From positions 275,167 to 339,166 of the forward strand of contig NZ_FNOX01000009.1 in the NCBI RefSeq assembly GCF_900107155.1: a DNA stretch of 64,000 nt. Direction: 5' to 3'. Within the stretch, counting starts at the first letter, position 1, and each line of letters opens with the position of its first letter. The translations under genes and the position numbers were made by a program. The DNA comes from Pseudomonas salomonii. GTDB lineage: Bacteria > Pseudomonadota > Gammaproteobacteria > Pseudomonadales > Pseudomonadaceae. Under the pieces are notes generated by a model, which was not told where the DNA came from, searched no databases, and worked only from the letters and a program-made list of their open reading frames with translations. This document shows, piece after piece, positions 51,042-58,059 of this stretch.

Positions 51042-51648
51042 TGCGGGTCCACTTGATCAGGTTTCTGAGCTGTTCCCGGCAAATCCCATACAGCTCGCCA
51101 TTGCGCACCTGGTTAGTCAGGAGTTGTTCCTGCGTGATGCCTGAGTCGAGGTCGTCAGCGGTTCCGGGTCCACTGGCAGACGCAGGAGTTCGGCCGGAGC
51201 CATTCGGGGTTGGCATTGCGGGGGCGGAGGCGAATCCGTTGGCTGTGTTCCACACGCGGACAAAGCCATTAGTGAACACAGCAACAGGTAGCGGCTGTGG
51301 CTTCGCATCCAAGGCCTTGCGATAGAGTTTGGTAACACGGGTGATATCTCCGGTGAGTCGTTCGGTGGTTTGGCGCAGCGCTTCCTTGGCGTCAGCGAGC
51401 TGGGTGGCCAGCTCGTTGCCCCGGCCTTGTTCGGTGCGAAGCTGCGTCAGGGCGGCGTCAGAATCGCGCTGATTTTCTTCGGCGTGTTTCCTGCGCAAAT
51501 CAGCGGCGACGGTTTCACCCTGGGCTTTCGCCAGGCCATAGCCTTCGTCATAACCGTCTTGCCGGATCAGGTGTAGGCCGTACACCACGGTGGCGATCAT
51601 GGCCATGTACCAGAACAACGGCTTGACCAGGTCGAACAGGGCTTTCAT
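51028..51648 (-). CDS. Inner-membrane spanin Rz-like
   Basis: 206 residues. An N-terminal membrane anchor (LFWYMAMIATVVYGLHLI) is followed by a long periplasmic coiled coil (AADLRRKHAEENQRDSDAAL ... ATQLADAKEALRQTTERL) and a C-terminal RNGELYGICREQLRNLIKWT. Works with Rz1 to fuse inner and outer membranes in the last lysis step. Overlaps the transglycosylase stop and contains rz1 in another frame. Confidence 0.85.
   Translation of the reverse strand: MKALFDLVKPLFWYMAMIATVVYGLHLIRQDGYDEGYGLAKAQGETVAADLRRKHAEENQRDSDAALTQLRTEQGRGNELATQLADAKEALRQTTERLTGDITRVTKLYRKALDAKPQPLPVAVFTNGFVRVWNTANGFASAPAMPTPNGSGRTPASASGPGTADDLDSGITQEQLLTNQVRNGELYGICREQLRNLIKWTRNESK
51117..51308 (-). CDS. Outer-membrane spanin lipoprotein Rz1-like, nested in Rz
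   Basis: 63 residues in a second frame wholly inside the Rz gene. MRSHSRYLLLCSLMALSACG is a lipoprotein signal with lipobox LSAC, and the mature peptide is proline-rich (PTDSPPPPQCQP), both hallmarks of Rz1. The nested arrangement is that of lambda Rz/Rz1. I chose the ATG at 51308, directly before the signal sequence. Confidence 0.85.
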   Translation of the reverse strand: MRSHSRYLLLCSLMALSACGTQPTDSPPPPQCQPRMAPAELLRLPVDPEPLTTSTQASRRNNS

Positions 51649-52280
51649 TGACAGACTCCCTGGCCCCAGCCATCAGCGACGTACAGAGCTTCCCAGCGCA
51701 ACAGAATCAGGCGCGGGTATTGTCGGTTTTCCTTGAAGGCTGCGGCCGAGCGGCCGTTGTTGAACTGCTCTACAGAGTTAAACCAGGTCAGCGGATCGGC
51801 CCCCTTAGCCAATGCCAACTTGCGGTCTTTGATCACCCACCCCAAACCGCCGTTGTAGGCTGAAAGGATCAGTGCCCCTTGTTCGCAAGGGCTGCGCGCC
51901 TGGATGCGATTCGCCAGCCAGCGGTCATAGCTGACAAGCGCTTGCATGGACCAAACCGGGTTATACGGCTCGACCTTGCCGAGGGCTTTGGGAAACAGCT
52001 GGGCAAGCCAGGTGGCGGTCGAGGGCATCACCTGGCCCAAGCCTTGCGCACCGACGGGCGACCTTGCGTCGAACTTCCAGCGGCTTTCCTGGTGGATCTG
52101 TGCGGCGAAGGTGGACACCGGGGCGTCCAGGCCCCATTCGGCCTGGGCGATGCGGGTCAAGTCGCGGCGGTAGCGGTCGGCTTGATCCGGGATTTCAGCC
52201 TTAGCCGGTGGGCAGAAAGCAGCGATGGCAAGCAAGCCCAGTGCGGCGACAGCCATGTATAGGAGAACACGTGAGCGCAT
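51645..52280 (-). CDS. Phage endolysin: SLT-type lytic transglycosylase
   Basis: 211 residues. N-terminal hydrophobic segment (LLYMAVAALGLLAIAAF) that exports it, then the SLT domain: QIHQESRWKFDARSPVGAQG with the catalytic glutamate in QESRW, LGQVMPSTATWLA, and SAYNGGLGWVIKDRKLA. It degrades peptidoglycan at lysis. Whether the segment is cleaved or a signal-anchor is unclear. Adjacent to holin and spanin genes. Confidence 0.92.
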   Translation of the reverse strand: MRSRVLLYMAVAALGLLAIAAFCPPAKAEIPDQADRYRRDLTRIAQAEWGLDAPVSTFAAQIHQESRWKFDARSPVGAQGLGQVMPSTATWLAQLFPKALGKVEPYNPVWSMQALVSYDRWLANRIQARSPCEQGALILSAYNGGLGWVIKDRKLALAKGADPLTWFNSVEQFNNGRSAAAFKENRQYPRLILLRWEALYVADGWGQGVCQ

Positions 52281-52282
52281 TG

Positions 52283-52576
52283 TTAGAGCCCCAACGTCAG
52301 GCCAAGGACGCAGCCCAGCACGACCAGGGCGCGGCGTATGCCAGCCATGGATTGGTCACAGTTGGGAACCATGTCCGGCCGGGCATAGGGGAACAACGCT
52401 CGATCCAGCCAGTAACCCAGCACACAGCCGAGCGTGACCAGGCCGCATTTGTAGAGGACGACGGGTAGCTTGGTTGGGGCGACGATGGCCAGGCTGAATA
52501 GCAAGGCGATGCTGATTAACGCCCAAAAGGTCATACGCGGCGTGCGGGGTTGCCGCTTCGGTGCGGTGGAGGTCAT
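52283..52576 (-). CDS. Putative holin (B3/Mu-like family)
   Basis: 97 residues with three hydrophobic helices (TFWALISIALLFSLAIVAP; VVLYKCGLVTLGCVLGYWL; ALVVLGCVLGLTLGL) and a basic N-terminus (PKRQPRTPRM). Size, helix count and place directly before the endolysin fit a holin that times lysis. Overlaps the preceding small gene by ATGA. Confidence 0.82.
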   Translation of the reverse strand: MTSTAPKRQPRTPRMTFWALISIALLFSLAIVAPTKLPVVLYKCGLVTLGCVLGYWLDRALFPYARPDMVPNCDQSMAGIRRALVVLGCVLGLTLGL

Positions 52577-52917
52577 TGGGATACTCGCGGTGAGTGATGG
52601 ATGGCGGCGCGCAGTGCGGCCAGGTGTTGGGCAGCCACCAAGGTGTTGCCGGGCACGTGGGCGGGGGCGCGGTACTCGGCGAACGTTGGCGTGATGGTTC
52701 TTACAGCGGGGCGTAACTTTTCCTGTTCACGGACGTGCTGTTCGGTGCGGGCTTCGGCTTGCGAGATATGCGACTGAACCAGTTCCCGCCAGTCGGCTGG
52801 CACCTTGGCCCACAGCACTGCGCGTGCAGCGTCGTCCCCAGCGGTTTGAATGAGCTGTGCGAACTGGCGCGGCCGTCGGGGCCGGAAGACTTTCGGGGGC
52901 GTGGGAGCGGAATGCAT
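52573..52917 (-). CDS. Small hypothetical protein, first gene of the lysis block
   Basis: 114 residues, basic and helical (FRPRRPRQFAQLIQTAGDDA, ADWRELVQSHISQAEARTEQ). Not recognised. It is the first gene after the terminator at 52998-53021 and after the shared late motif at 52977, and is coupled to the holin by a 4-base overlap. Confidence 0.75.
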   Translation of the reverse strand: MHSAPTPPKVFRPRRPRQFAQLIQTAGDDAARAVLWAKVPADWRELVQSHISQAEARTEQHVREQEKLRPAVRTITPTFAEYRAPAHVPGNTLVAAQHLAALRAAIHHSPRVSQ

Positions 52918-52976
52918 GCTGCGAACCTGCCGTTGGGGGAACGGTGCCAGCTTCGCGTATAGGGGGGATTGGTTGA

Positions 52977-52996
52977 GTATCAGCGGGGTTAAAGAA
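52977..52996 (-). promoter_or_regulatory. Late-promoter-like motif, copy 1 (before lysis block)
   Basis: Sixteen bases GAGTATCAGCGGGGTT (52975-52990) are identical to those before the protease gene, followed by AAAGA in place of TAAGG. On the minus strand it starts inside the U-run of the terminator and ends about 60 bases before the first lysis gene, so it separates middle from late transcription. Confidence 0.55.
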
Positions 52997-52997
52997 A

Positions 52998-53021
52998 AAG
53001 CCCCGCTCGGTGGCGGGGCTT
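52998..53021 (-). terminator. Rho-independent terminator after the mor operon
   Basis: Minus-strand RNA AAGCCCCGC-CACCGA-GCGGGGCUU followed by UUUUCUUU: 9-bp stem, 6-base loop, strong U-run. It lies 6 bases past the stop of the GYF_2 gene and ends the early/middle transcript. Confidence 0.9.
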
Positions 53022-53026
53022 GAATT

Positions 53027-53533
53027 TTATCTATAGATAAACTGGGGAAGGATAAACAATGAGACCTTACAAATAATCCAGACGATAAGTGGTGCGTAAT
53101 TCGCTTTTAAACGGCTGGACCTAATGTAAAGGTATACCGGAGGAATAAGGCACCACCAAATACTTGGCGGTTGGTAACCTGCTTGCCGTAGTTTCTGTGC
53201 GTCCAGGTTGCACAGAACAACTACCAGAATGATGCCAATGAATACAGCAACACTTGTATTCAGCGATACGTTTACAAAACCAAGCAACGGAGAGAATGCC
53301 AGAAGCCAGGCCCATAGATCCGGCACTGAGTCTTTGCTCAAAGGTGGTGGCGCTACTGTTAACTCTGATTTGAGTTCAGTCGCTTCGATTGGAATCCAAG
53401 ACTCCATTCCCGTTTTCCAAACAAGGGTGCCATGGGTAATTTTGCGGACTTTCAAAAGCTCTTTGATATCATTTTCGGTGATTGGTCCTACACGAGAACC
53501 GCCATCGTCATAAAACCATTGCACCTGGGTCAT
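53027..53533 (-). CDS. GYF_2-domain membrane protein coupled to mor (cargo)
   Basis: 168 residues. N-terminal GYF_2/DUF4339 domain (VQWFYDDGGSRVGPITENDI, GTLVWKTGMESWIPI), which in other proteins binds proline-rich partners; then three to four membrane helices (LWAWLLAFSPLLGFVNVSL; VAVFIGIILVVVLCNL; IWWCLIPPVYLYI; LIVWIICKVSLFILPQ). The ATG overlaps the mor stop (TGATG), so it is made with Mor. AT-richer than its neighbours. Could act in superinfection exclusion or lysogenic conversion; unproven. Confidence 0.8.
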   Translation of the reverse strand: MTQVQWFYDDGGSRVGPITENDIKELLKVRKITHGTLVWKTGMESWIPIEATELKSELTVAPPPLSKDSVPDLWAWLLAFSPLLGFVNVSLNTSVAVFIGIILVVVLCNLDAQKLRQAGYQPPSIWWCLIPPVYLYIRSSRLKANYAPLIVWIICKVSLFILPQFIYR

Positions 53534-53979
53534 CAGTGAACACTCCTTCCTTGATCGTCTTCGTAGCCAAATAGATCGGGCTCACTCTTGCGATGCAGCG
53601 CCCGCTGTCGGCGAATGATGTCATAAATGGTCTGGTTCGCAAGATCGTACTTGCTGACCAGGTTTGGAATTGGGGTGTTGTTATCCTTCCAGTCTCTATA
53701 GATCATCGCGTCTCGTAAGGCACGCTTGAGCGCATCCCCCCGTGGCAAGTACACCACTCGACCACCCATCACCGAACAAATCGCAAAGACAACATGCCGG
53801 GCCAGTGCTGCGGCTTCCACACCTGGCTTGATCTCAACCAGGAGTTTGGCCTCAGCGATTTCTACCATTTCTCGCAATGAACCTTCCCAGCGGGATAACA
53901 CTGTAGGGTCCTGCATATTTGCCAGTACCTTCTTGGCGTCGAGTTGATCGATGTCATCGGGAAACAGTTCTTCGTTCAT
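53533..53979 (-). CDS. mor: Middle operon regulator Mor-like
   Basis: 148 residues. Mor/C family: EELFPDDIDQLDAKKVLANM at the start and a C-terminal helix-turn-helix (NTPIPNLVSKYDLANQTIYD IIRRQR) preceded by RALRDAMIYRDWKDN. In Mu, Mor activates the middle promoter and its paralogue C the late promoters; no separate C gene is seen, so this one protein may do both. ATG at 53979 overlaps the gemA stop (ATGA). Confidence 0.9.
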   Translation of the reverse strand: MNEELFPDDIDQLDAKKVLANMQDPTVLSRWEGSLREMVEIAEAKLLVEIKPGVEAAALARHVVFAICSVMGGRVVYLPRGDALKRALRDAMIYRDWKDNNTPIPNLVSKYDLANQTIYDIIRRQRALHRKSEPDLFGYEDDQGRSVH

Positions 53980-54392
53980 CGCTCTGGCCTCGCGTGGCGG
54001 CGGGCATCGTAAGTCAATGCAGCAACCATTTTCTGGAGTTGTTGAGGGGCCAGCCATTCCACACGCTCAACCTTGAACATACGCATGGCCATGCCATCGG
54101 CATACGCCCAGGAACGTTTTGCCTCGGCGAGAAAGGCCTCTATTTTGCCCACCAGCTTTACCCGGTCTGGCGCCGCCAATGGTGCTTTGCGGCCTTGCTT
54201 TTTCGCCGGTTTAGGCTCCCAGCCCAAACGGGCGAATTCGACCAGTACGGCGGCGGTCTGGCGTGGCGTCAGGTCTTTTGCCGAACGCACACCCGCCACG
54301 CGAACCAGCAAGGCGCGGTAGGTTTCGTCATCCAGCCCCAAGTCCTTCTTGGCGATATGGATCTTGCTCAATTGCAGGTTGCGTGTAGTCAC
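53976..54392 (-). CDS. GemA-like protein (Mu gp16 family)
   Basis: 138 residues: LSKIHIAKKDLGLDDETYRA LLVRVAGVRSA-type start, the hallmark of gp16/GemA, then SWAYADGMAMRMFKVERVEW LAP-type C-terminus. In Mu, GemA changes host gene expression and DNA topology. Overlaps both neighbours. Confidence 0.92.
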   Translation of the reverse strand: MTTRNLQLSKIHIAKKDLGLDDETYRALLVRVAGVRSAKDLTPRQTAAVLVEFARLGWEPKPAKKQGRKAPLAAPDRVKLVGKIEAFLAEAKRSWAYADGMAMRMFKVERVEWLAPQQLQKMVAALTYDARRHARPER

Positions 54393-54667
54393 TGTCTTCC
54401 TCCTTTTATCAGTCGCTGGAACGCTCTCGGGTTGGTTCGGGACAGTGCGGCGACATCATGAATGGTCATCGTGAGTGCATGCTCTGTTTCGTCGAACTGC
54501 CCGGCAGTGCGGATGTGTTCCAGCTCGGTTTGGGTGCCGCTGTAGATTTCCATCTTGAGCTTGCTGGCCCCCATAGCCAGGCGCTTGTTGCTGTCGCGCT
54601 TACGCTGGGCACGCTTACGCTCGCGTGTCAGGCGGGTTTTCCGCTGTTTGGGTGTTTCGTCTGTCAT
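54389..54667 (-). CDS. Hypothetical early protein, basic helical
   Basis: 92 residues from the ATG at 54667 (a TTG at 54694 is in frame). The front is highly basic (KQRKTRLTRERKRAQRKRDS), the rear helical with MTIHDVAALSRTNPRAFQRL, a helix-turn-helix-like end. Possibly nucleic-acid binding. Overlaps gemA by 4 bases. Confidence 0.75.
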   Translation of the reverse strand: MTDETPKQRKTRLTRERKRAQRKRDSNKRLAMGASKLKMEIYSGTQTELEHIRTAGQFDETEHALTMTIHDVAALSRTNPRAFQRLIKGGRQ

Positions 54668-54736
54668 GGGAGGCTGCTCATCAGTACCGGACAACCACGT
54701 CCGGCAGACCGCCCCGGTAGACCAGGGTGGTTTCGC

Positions 54737-54958
54737 TCAGTGGAGGGTCGTGTTGCTTGATTGCCAACGGCAGGCCGGGATCGTGCCCAACATCTTTTCG
54801 CTGACGATCAGATCGAACAGCTTGTAGGAAAGCCGCATGGCTTCCGTCTGCCGAGGTGCGTCTAAAGGGGGAGCCGCTACACCTGTCATATCAACGGTGA
54901 CGGAAGGCTTGCCGTTGCCTTGGTGGCGGTCTTCCAGGGTGATGGTTATTTTGGCCAT
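54737..54958 (-). CDS. Hypothetical early protein
   Basis: 73 residues: MAKITITLEDRHQGNGKPSV TVDMTG, then LSYKLFDLIVSEKMLGTIPA. Found at this place in related Mu-like prophages; function not known. The 42 bases to the next gene hold nothing obvious. Confidence 0.75.
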   Translation of the reverse strand: MAKITITLEDRHQGNGKPSVTVDMTGVAAPPLDAPRQTEAMRLSYKLFDLIVSEKMLGTIPACRWQSSNTTLH

Positions 54959-54966
54959 GGGGCGTC

Positions 54967-55383
54967 CTATCGCTGAGTGTGAAAAGTGATGTGGTAATCG
55001 CGGGCAACCTGGCGCACGTATTTCTCAGTCATGTGGTGTTTGCGGGCGATCCACTTTGGCGAATTGCCCATGGCTGCATCGACCATGATCAACGCCGCGT
55101 GCTTGCCTGCATCAGGCTGGGAGTCGTAAACCTCGGTGGGCAAAACGGACTCCGGTGTTGGCACCGATGGAGTTGCCGCAAACAGGTGGGCATAAACCGG
55201 CGAACGCTCCGGGTTAATGGTGAATGTCGCCGGGGCGTTGCTCATCTGGTGGCCGACTTGCTGGACCTTGCCACCACGTCGCAGAAACTCCGCAGTCAGT
55301 TGGTCGAGGTTGGCACGCTCGATGTCGTGTTGCGGCGAATGCATCGGCAAGGGATCGTTTCGGGTGTCGTGATAGCGCTGCAC
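54967..55383 (-). CDS. Hypothetical early protein with C-terminal helix-turn-helix
   Basis: 138 residues. The middle is proline/threonine-rich (FAATPSVPTPESVLPTEVYD); the last 45 residues (MVDAAMGNSPKWIARKHHMT EKYVRQVARDYHI) look like a helix-turn-helix. A DNA-binding role is plausible but unproven. It lies 8 bases upstream of the 73-residue gene and 2 bases from DUF3164. Confidence 0.72.
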   Translation of the reverse strand: MQRYHDTRNDPLPMHSPQHDIERANLDQLTAEFLRRGGKVQQVGHQMSNAPATFTINPERSPVYAHLFAATPSVPTPESVLPTEVYDSQPDAGKHAALIMVDAAMGNSPKWIARKHHMTEKYVRQVARDYHITFHTQR

Positions 55384-55385
55384 AG

Positions 55386-56006
55386 TTACACCCCCGCAAT
55401 ATCAAGGCTGATGGGCTCGTATTGGTCGGTATCTCCGACACGCTGGTACACACGGATATAGGATTTTGAACCCACCACCTGGCAGGCATCGCCAATAGCT
55501 TTCATGGCGCGCTGCCAGCGCTCATCGGTGATTTCCATACGGCGCAGCGCAAGCACGCGGGCGGTGCGAATGTCACCTTTTTGGTCAGTCCGAAAGGCGT
55601 CATTTACCAGCGTGACCACTTCGGGACGTGCCCCGGTTGTCCAGTCCCGCAGGCATTCGTCGATCAATGCCCGTGCGGCCTGGAGGCGTTCGTCGAAGGC
55701 GATACTTTCCTGGACGGCGCGCATGATCTTGTAACGACCATCAAAGCTGATCAGGCTGACGTTGCCTTTTTTACCGCCGATGTGAGCGCCGTACTGCTCG
55801 GCACTGAGTTCTACGAATGCTTCGATATCGCCGAACGCCGCAGCCTTGAACTTAGCAAGTACGGTGCTGGCCGCTCTTGCTTGCTCGACCAGTGCAAGTA
55901 CCAAGGCGTCTCGCTCCAGGTCGATAGGCTTGATGAGTGCCTCGGGAATCAAGCGCTTTTGCGCGTCTACCCGGTAGCCATCGGGGATGGTTTGTTGGTA
56001 TGTCAT
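55386..56006 (-). CDS. DUF3164 family protein
   Basis: 206 residues: IPDGYRVDAQKRLIPEALIK, IDLERDALVLALVEQARAAS, then AEQYGAHIGGKKGNVSLISF and TGARPEVVTLVNDAFRTDQK, all DUF3164. Conserved in the early region of Mu-like phages; thought to act in DNA metabolism, without proof. ATG at 56006 has GAGGAA 7 bases upstream; the frame is open to 56078. Confidence 0.9.
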   Translation of the reverse strand: MTYQQTIPDGYRVDAQKRLIPEALIKPIDLERDALVLALVEQARAASTVLAKFKAAAFGDIEAFVELSAEQYGAHIGGKKGNVSLISFDGRYKIMRAVQESIAFDERLQAARALIDECLRDWTTGARPEVVTLVNDAFRTDQKGDIRTARVLALRRMEITDERWQRAMKAIGDACQVVGSKSYIRVYQRVGDTDQYEPISLDIAGV

Positions 56007-56017
56007 TGCAAGGTTCC

Positions 56018-56341
56018 TCAGTGGAGAGTCGGACGCGACCAGTCGGCAGGACGGGTGGCGCTGATGGGTTCGCGCCATTCCAGGGTCACGCCCTGGTACT
56101 GCACGTTAAAACGGGTGCTACCGGCTGAACCGTGGCGCTGGTAGCCGTCGGTGTGGCCAAGGTTGATCAGGCGCTGGCCTGACTCGGGGCTGATCACCAG
56201 CCGGTTTTCGGATGGGTGAAACCCCTGCACACGGATGCCATGCGCCTGCAAGTTGCGAGCGGCGGCGTTGAATACCCGCAGGCGGTCGGCCAGGGTTGGG
56301 GTCAGGACTTTCAGCGGGGTGTGGTTAGTGGAGGCGAGCAT
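56018..56341 (-). CDS. Hypothetical early protein
   Basis: 107 residues from the ATG at 56341: LADRLRVFNAAARNLQAHGI RVQGFHPSENRLVI, then GSTRFNVQYQGVTLEWREPI. Strand-rich end. It overlaps the previous gene by 17 bases. The longer frame to 56497 lies inside that gene. Not recognised. Confidence 0.68.
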   Translation of the reverse strand: MLASTNHTPLKVLTPTLADRLRVFNAAARNLQAHGIRVQGFHPSENRLVISPESGQRLINLGHTDGYQRHGSAGSTRFNVQYQGVTLEWREPISATRPADWSRPTLH

Positions 56342-56705
56342 GGGCGTTCTCCTGGTTGCAGCAGTCGGGGTTGATTGGGCAGTGTTGGCAGGCGCGCCAG
56401 TGCTGCATCGCCTGCGGGTTGTGGGTTGGTGCTGGTTTTTCGCGGTAGTTTTGGCACTGCTCGGTGGTGACGGTCTCGCACAGGGCGACACACTCAATGC
56501 GGCCGAGGGTTTCCATTACCCGACGCTCGACTCCGGCGGTGCTGGGCGATGCATAGCGGTTGGAAAGGATCAGGCTGACGGCCGTGCGGCTCATGCCGAT
56601 GCGCTGGCTGGCCTTGGTCTTGTTGGTGGCAGCGACTTCTGCGGCGAGCAAGCGCACGAACAGCGGCGCGTCTTGGCCCCAGGCGGAAAGGTTGAGCTGG
56701 TTCAT
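56325..56705 (-). CDS. Early helix-turn-helix protein with cysteine cluster
   Basis: 126 residues. A helix-turn-helix (ATNKTKASQRIGMSRTAVSL ILSNRY) is followed by a cysteine-rich end: C-x4-C near 81-90 and CQHCPINPDCC near 110, a likely metal-binding knot. ATG at 56705 overlaps the previous stop (ATGA). Probably DNA-binding; role unknown. Confidence 0.75.
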   Translation of the reverse strand: MNQLNLSAWGQDAPLFVRLLAAEVAATNKTKASQRIGMSRTAVSLILSNRYASPSTAGVERRVMETLGRIECVALCETVTTEQCQNYREKPAPTHNPQAMQHWRACQHCPINPDCCNQENAHARLH

Positions 56706-57313
56706 CGCGCCACCTCCTGGTCTGCCTTGCGCCATACCACTTGATCCAGGTTCGGGTCATATACTTGGTCAAAATCACGCTGGTAGATCGGGTGTTTGGG
56801 GCCGGTGTAGCGTGCCGAGACCAAGCTGAAGCGGGTTTTAAAGCCCGCTGTACCGCCTCTACGGGTCACGTAGCCAGCCTTTGCCAGACCCGACAAATAC
56901 ACGTGGGCGCCGAACTCACTGATAGAAGCGCCGTTGATGCTGGCGGCAACTGAAGCCTCGGCGGCGGAGAACTCGCCCAGGATGCGCAAAGCCCGCCAGA
57001 CGTTTTCAACCCCCGCTGCATAGTTCGAAACCTTGCCGTTTTTGGTAACGCGAGGGGCTTCAACGCCTTCATCTTTAAGTAGGAACCATTCGGCATCGAA
57101 GCGACCGATGCTTCGTACCTTGCTGACAATCCCGGCCTTTTCCAGGTCGCGAAAATAAGCACGTACAGCTTCATCTTCGTGGTTGGATTTGCGTGCGACG
57201 GCATAGGTCGTCAGCTCTTTAGGGCTGGCGTTAACGGCGCGGATGGCTTCCCAAATATGCTGGCGTGGGGACTTGCCGCCCACCATCACCAAGTCAGCTC
57301 TGGCTCTTGGCAT
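56702..57313 (-). CDS. Hypothetical early protein with tandem winged-helix-like domains
   Basis: 203 residues. HIWEAIRAVNASPKELTTYA ... VRAYFRDLEKAGIVSKVRSI and VWRALRILGEFSAAEASVAA ... YLSGLAKAGYVTRRGG are two winged-helix-like halves. Lies 3 bases after the B gene and overlaps the next. Conserved neighbour of A and B in Pseudomonas Mu-like phages. Confidence 0.78.
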   Translation of the reverse strand: MPRARADLVMVGGKSPRQHIWEAIRAVNASPKELTTYAVARKSNHEDEAVRAYFRDLEKAGIVSKVRSIGRFDAEWFLLKDEGVEAPRVTKNGKVSNYAAGVENVWRALRILGEFSAAEASVAASINGASISEFGAHVYLSGLAKAGYVTRRGGTAGFKTRFSLVSARYTGPKHPIYQRDFDQVYDPNLDQVVWRKADQEVAR

Positions 57314-57316
57314 ACC

Positions 57317-58036
57317 TCAACCCCTCCGCGACGGCGCTTCGCCGGTAAACCAGCTATCGGTGCCCCAGCCAGCAAGATCGATACGGTCAATGCAGCGTGC
57401 GCAGGCTTCGCTGTAGACCTTGTAGAGGTTGACCGCCACACGGCGCAGACAGCCATTTACCTTCTTGCGCAAGTCTTCCAGTAAGTCATCGGCGAAGTGC
57501 AATTCGGGGTAGCTGGACTCGGCCAAAGCCTGCAAATCTTCGAGGGTGGCGCGCTGTGCAGGCACCCACTCCAGCACCCGGTTATGCAGACGCTCCAGCT
57601 TTGCCAGGCTACCGGGCACACGTTCTTCGCCGATCAGGACGATGGTCCCTTCGCTGGCGTTGTAGATGTCGGTCAAAACGTTGGCTACCGCCTTTTCGAG
57701 CAGGTATTGCACGTCGTCGATCAACAGCGGGCGTCCGCTTTTGGACAACTGCTCGGCGATCTGGTCAACCATCACTGACAAGGTTGGGGCCGGTTGGATG
57801 CTCATTTCGCGCAAGATGGCATGCAGAAAAGCCTTCTTGCTCCAGGTGTCGCGGCACTCGACGTAGTAGGCGCGGTGCTGGTTTGCGGCGAAGGCGGCAC
57901 CCACGCTTTTACCCAACCCGCTGGCGCCGTACATCACTACCAAGCCAGGCAGTCCGGCTGGGCGATTGTGGCTACGGGCGATAGCGGCGGATAAGAGGCC
58001 GACGTTGGTTAAGGGAACGATCTTAGTAACACTCAT
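57317..58036 (-). CDS. Transposition target-selection ATPase (Mu B-like)
   Basis: 239-residue AAA ATPase. Walker A GASGLGKS (37-44), Walker B RPLLIDDVQYL (102-112), sensor-like GTIVLIGEERVPG. Mu B coats target DNA with ATP and delivers it to the transposase, giving target immunity. The usual Mu B has an extra N-terminal helix-turn-helix domain that this shorter protein lacks. Follows A by 23 bases. Confidence 0.92.
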   Translation of the reverse strand: MSVTKIVPLTNVGLLSAAIARSHNRPAGLPGLVVMYGASGLGKSVGAAFAANQHRAYYVECRDTWSKKAFLHAILREMSIQPAPTLSVMVDQIAEQLSKSGRPLLIDDVQYLLEKAVANVLTDIYNASEGTIVLIGEERVPGSLAKLERLHNRVLEWVPAQRATLEDLQALAESSYPELHFADDLLEDLRKKVNGCLRRVAVNLYKVYSEACARCIDRIDLAGWGTDSWFTGEAPSRRG

Positions 58037-58059
58037 GATTCAACTCCTAAGGTCTGAGG

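Noticed and set aside
54694..54694. TTG start adding nine residues to the 92-residue early protein
   Set aside because: No ribosome site precedes it and the ATG at 54667 is simpler; the choice is uncertain.
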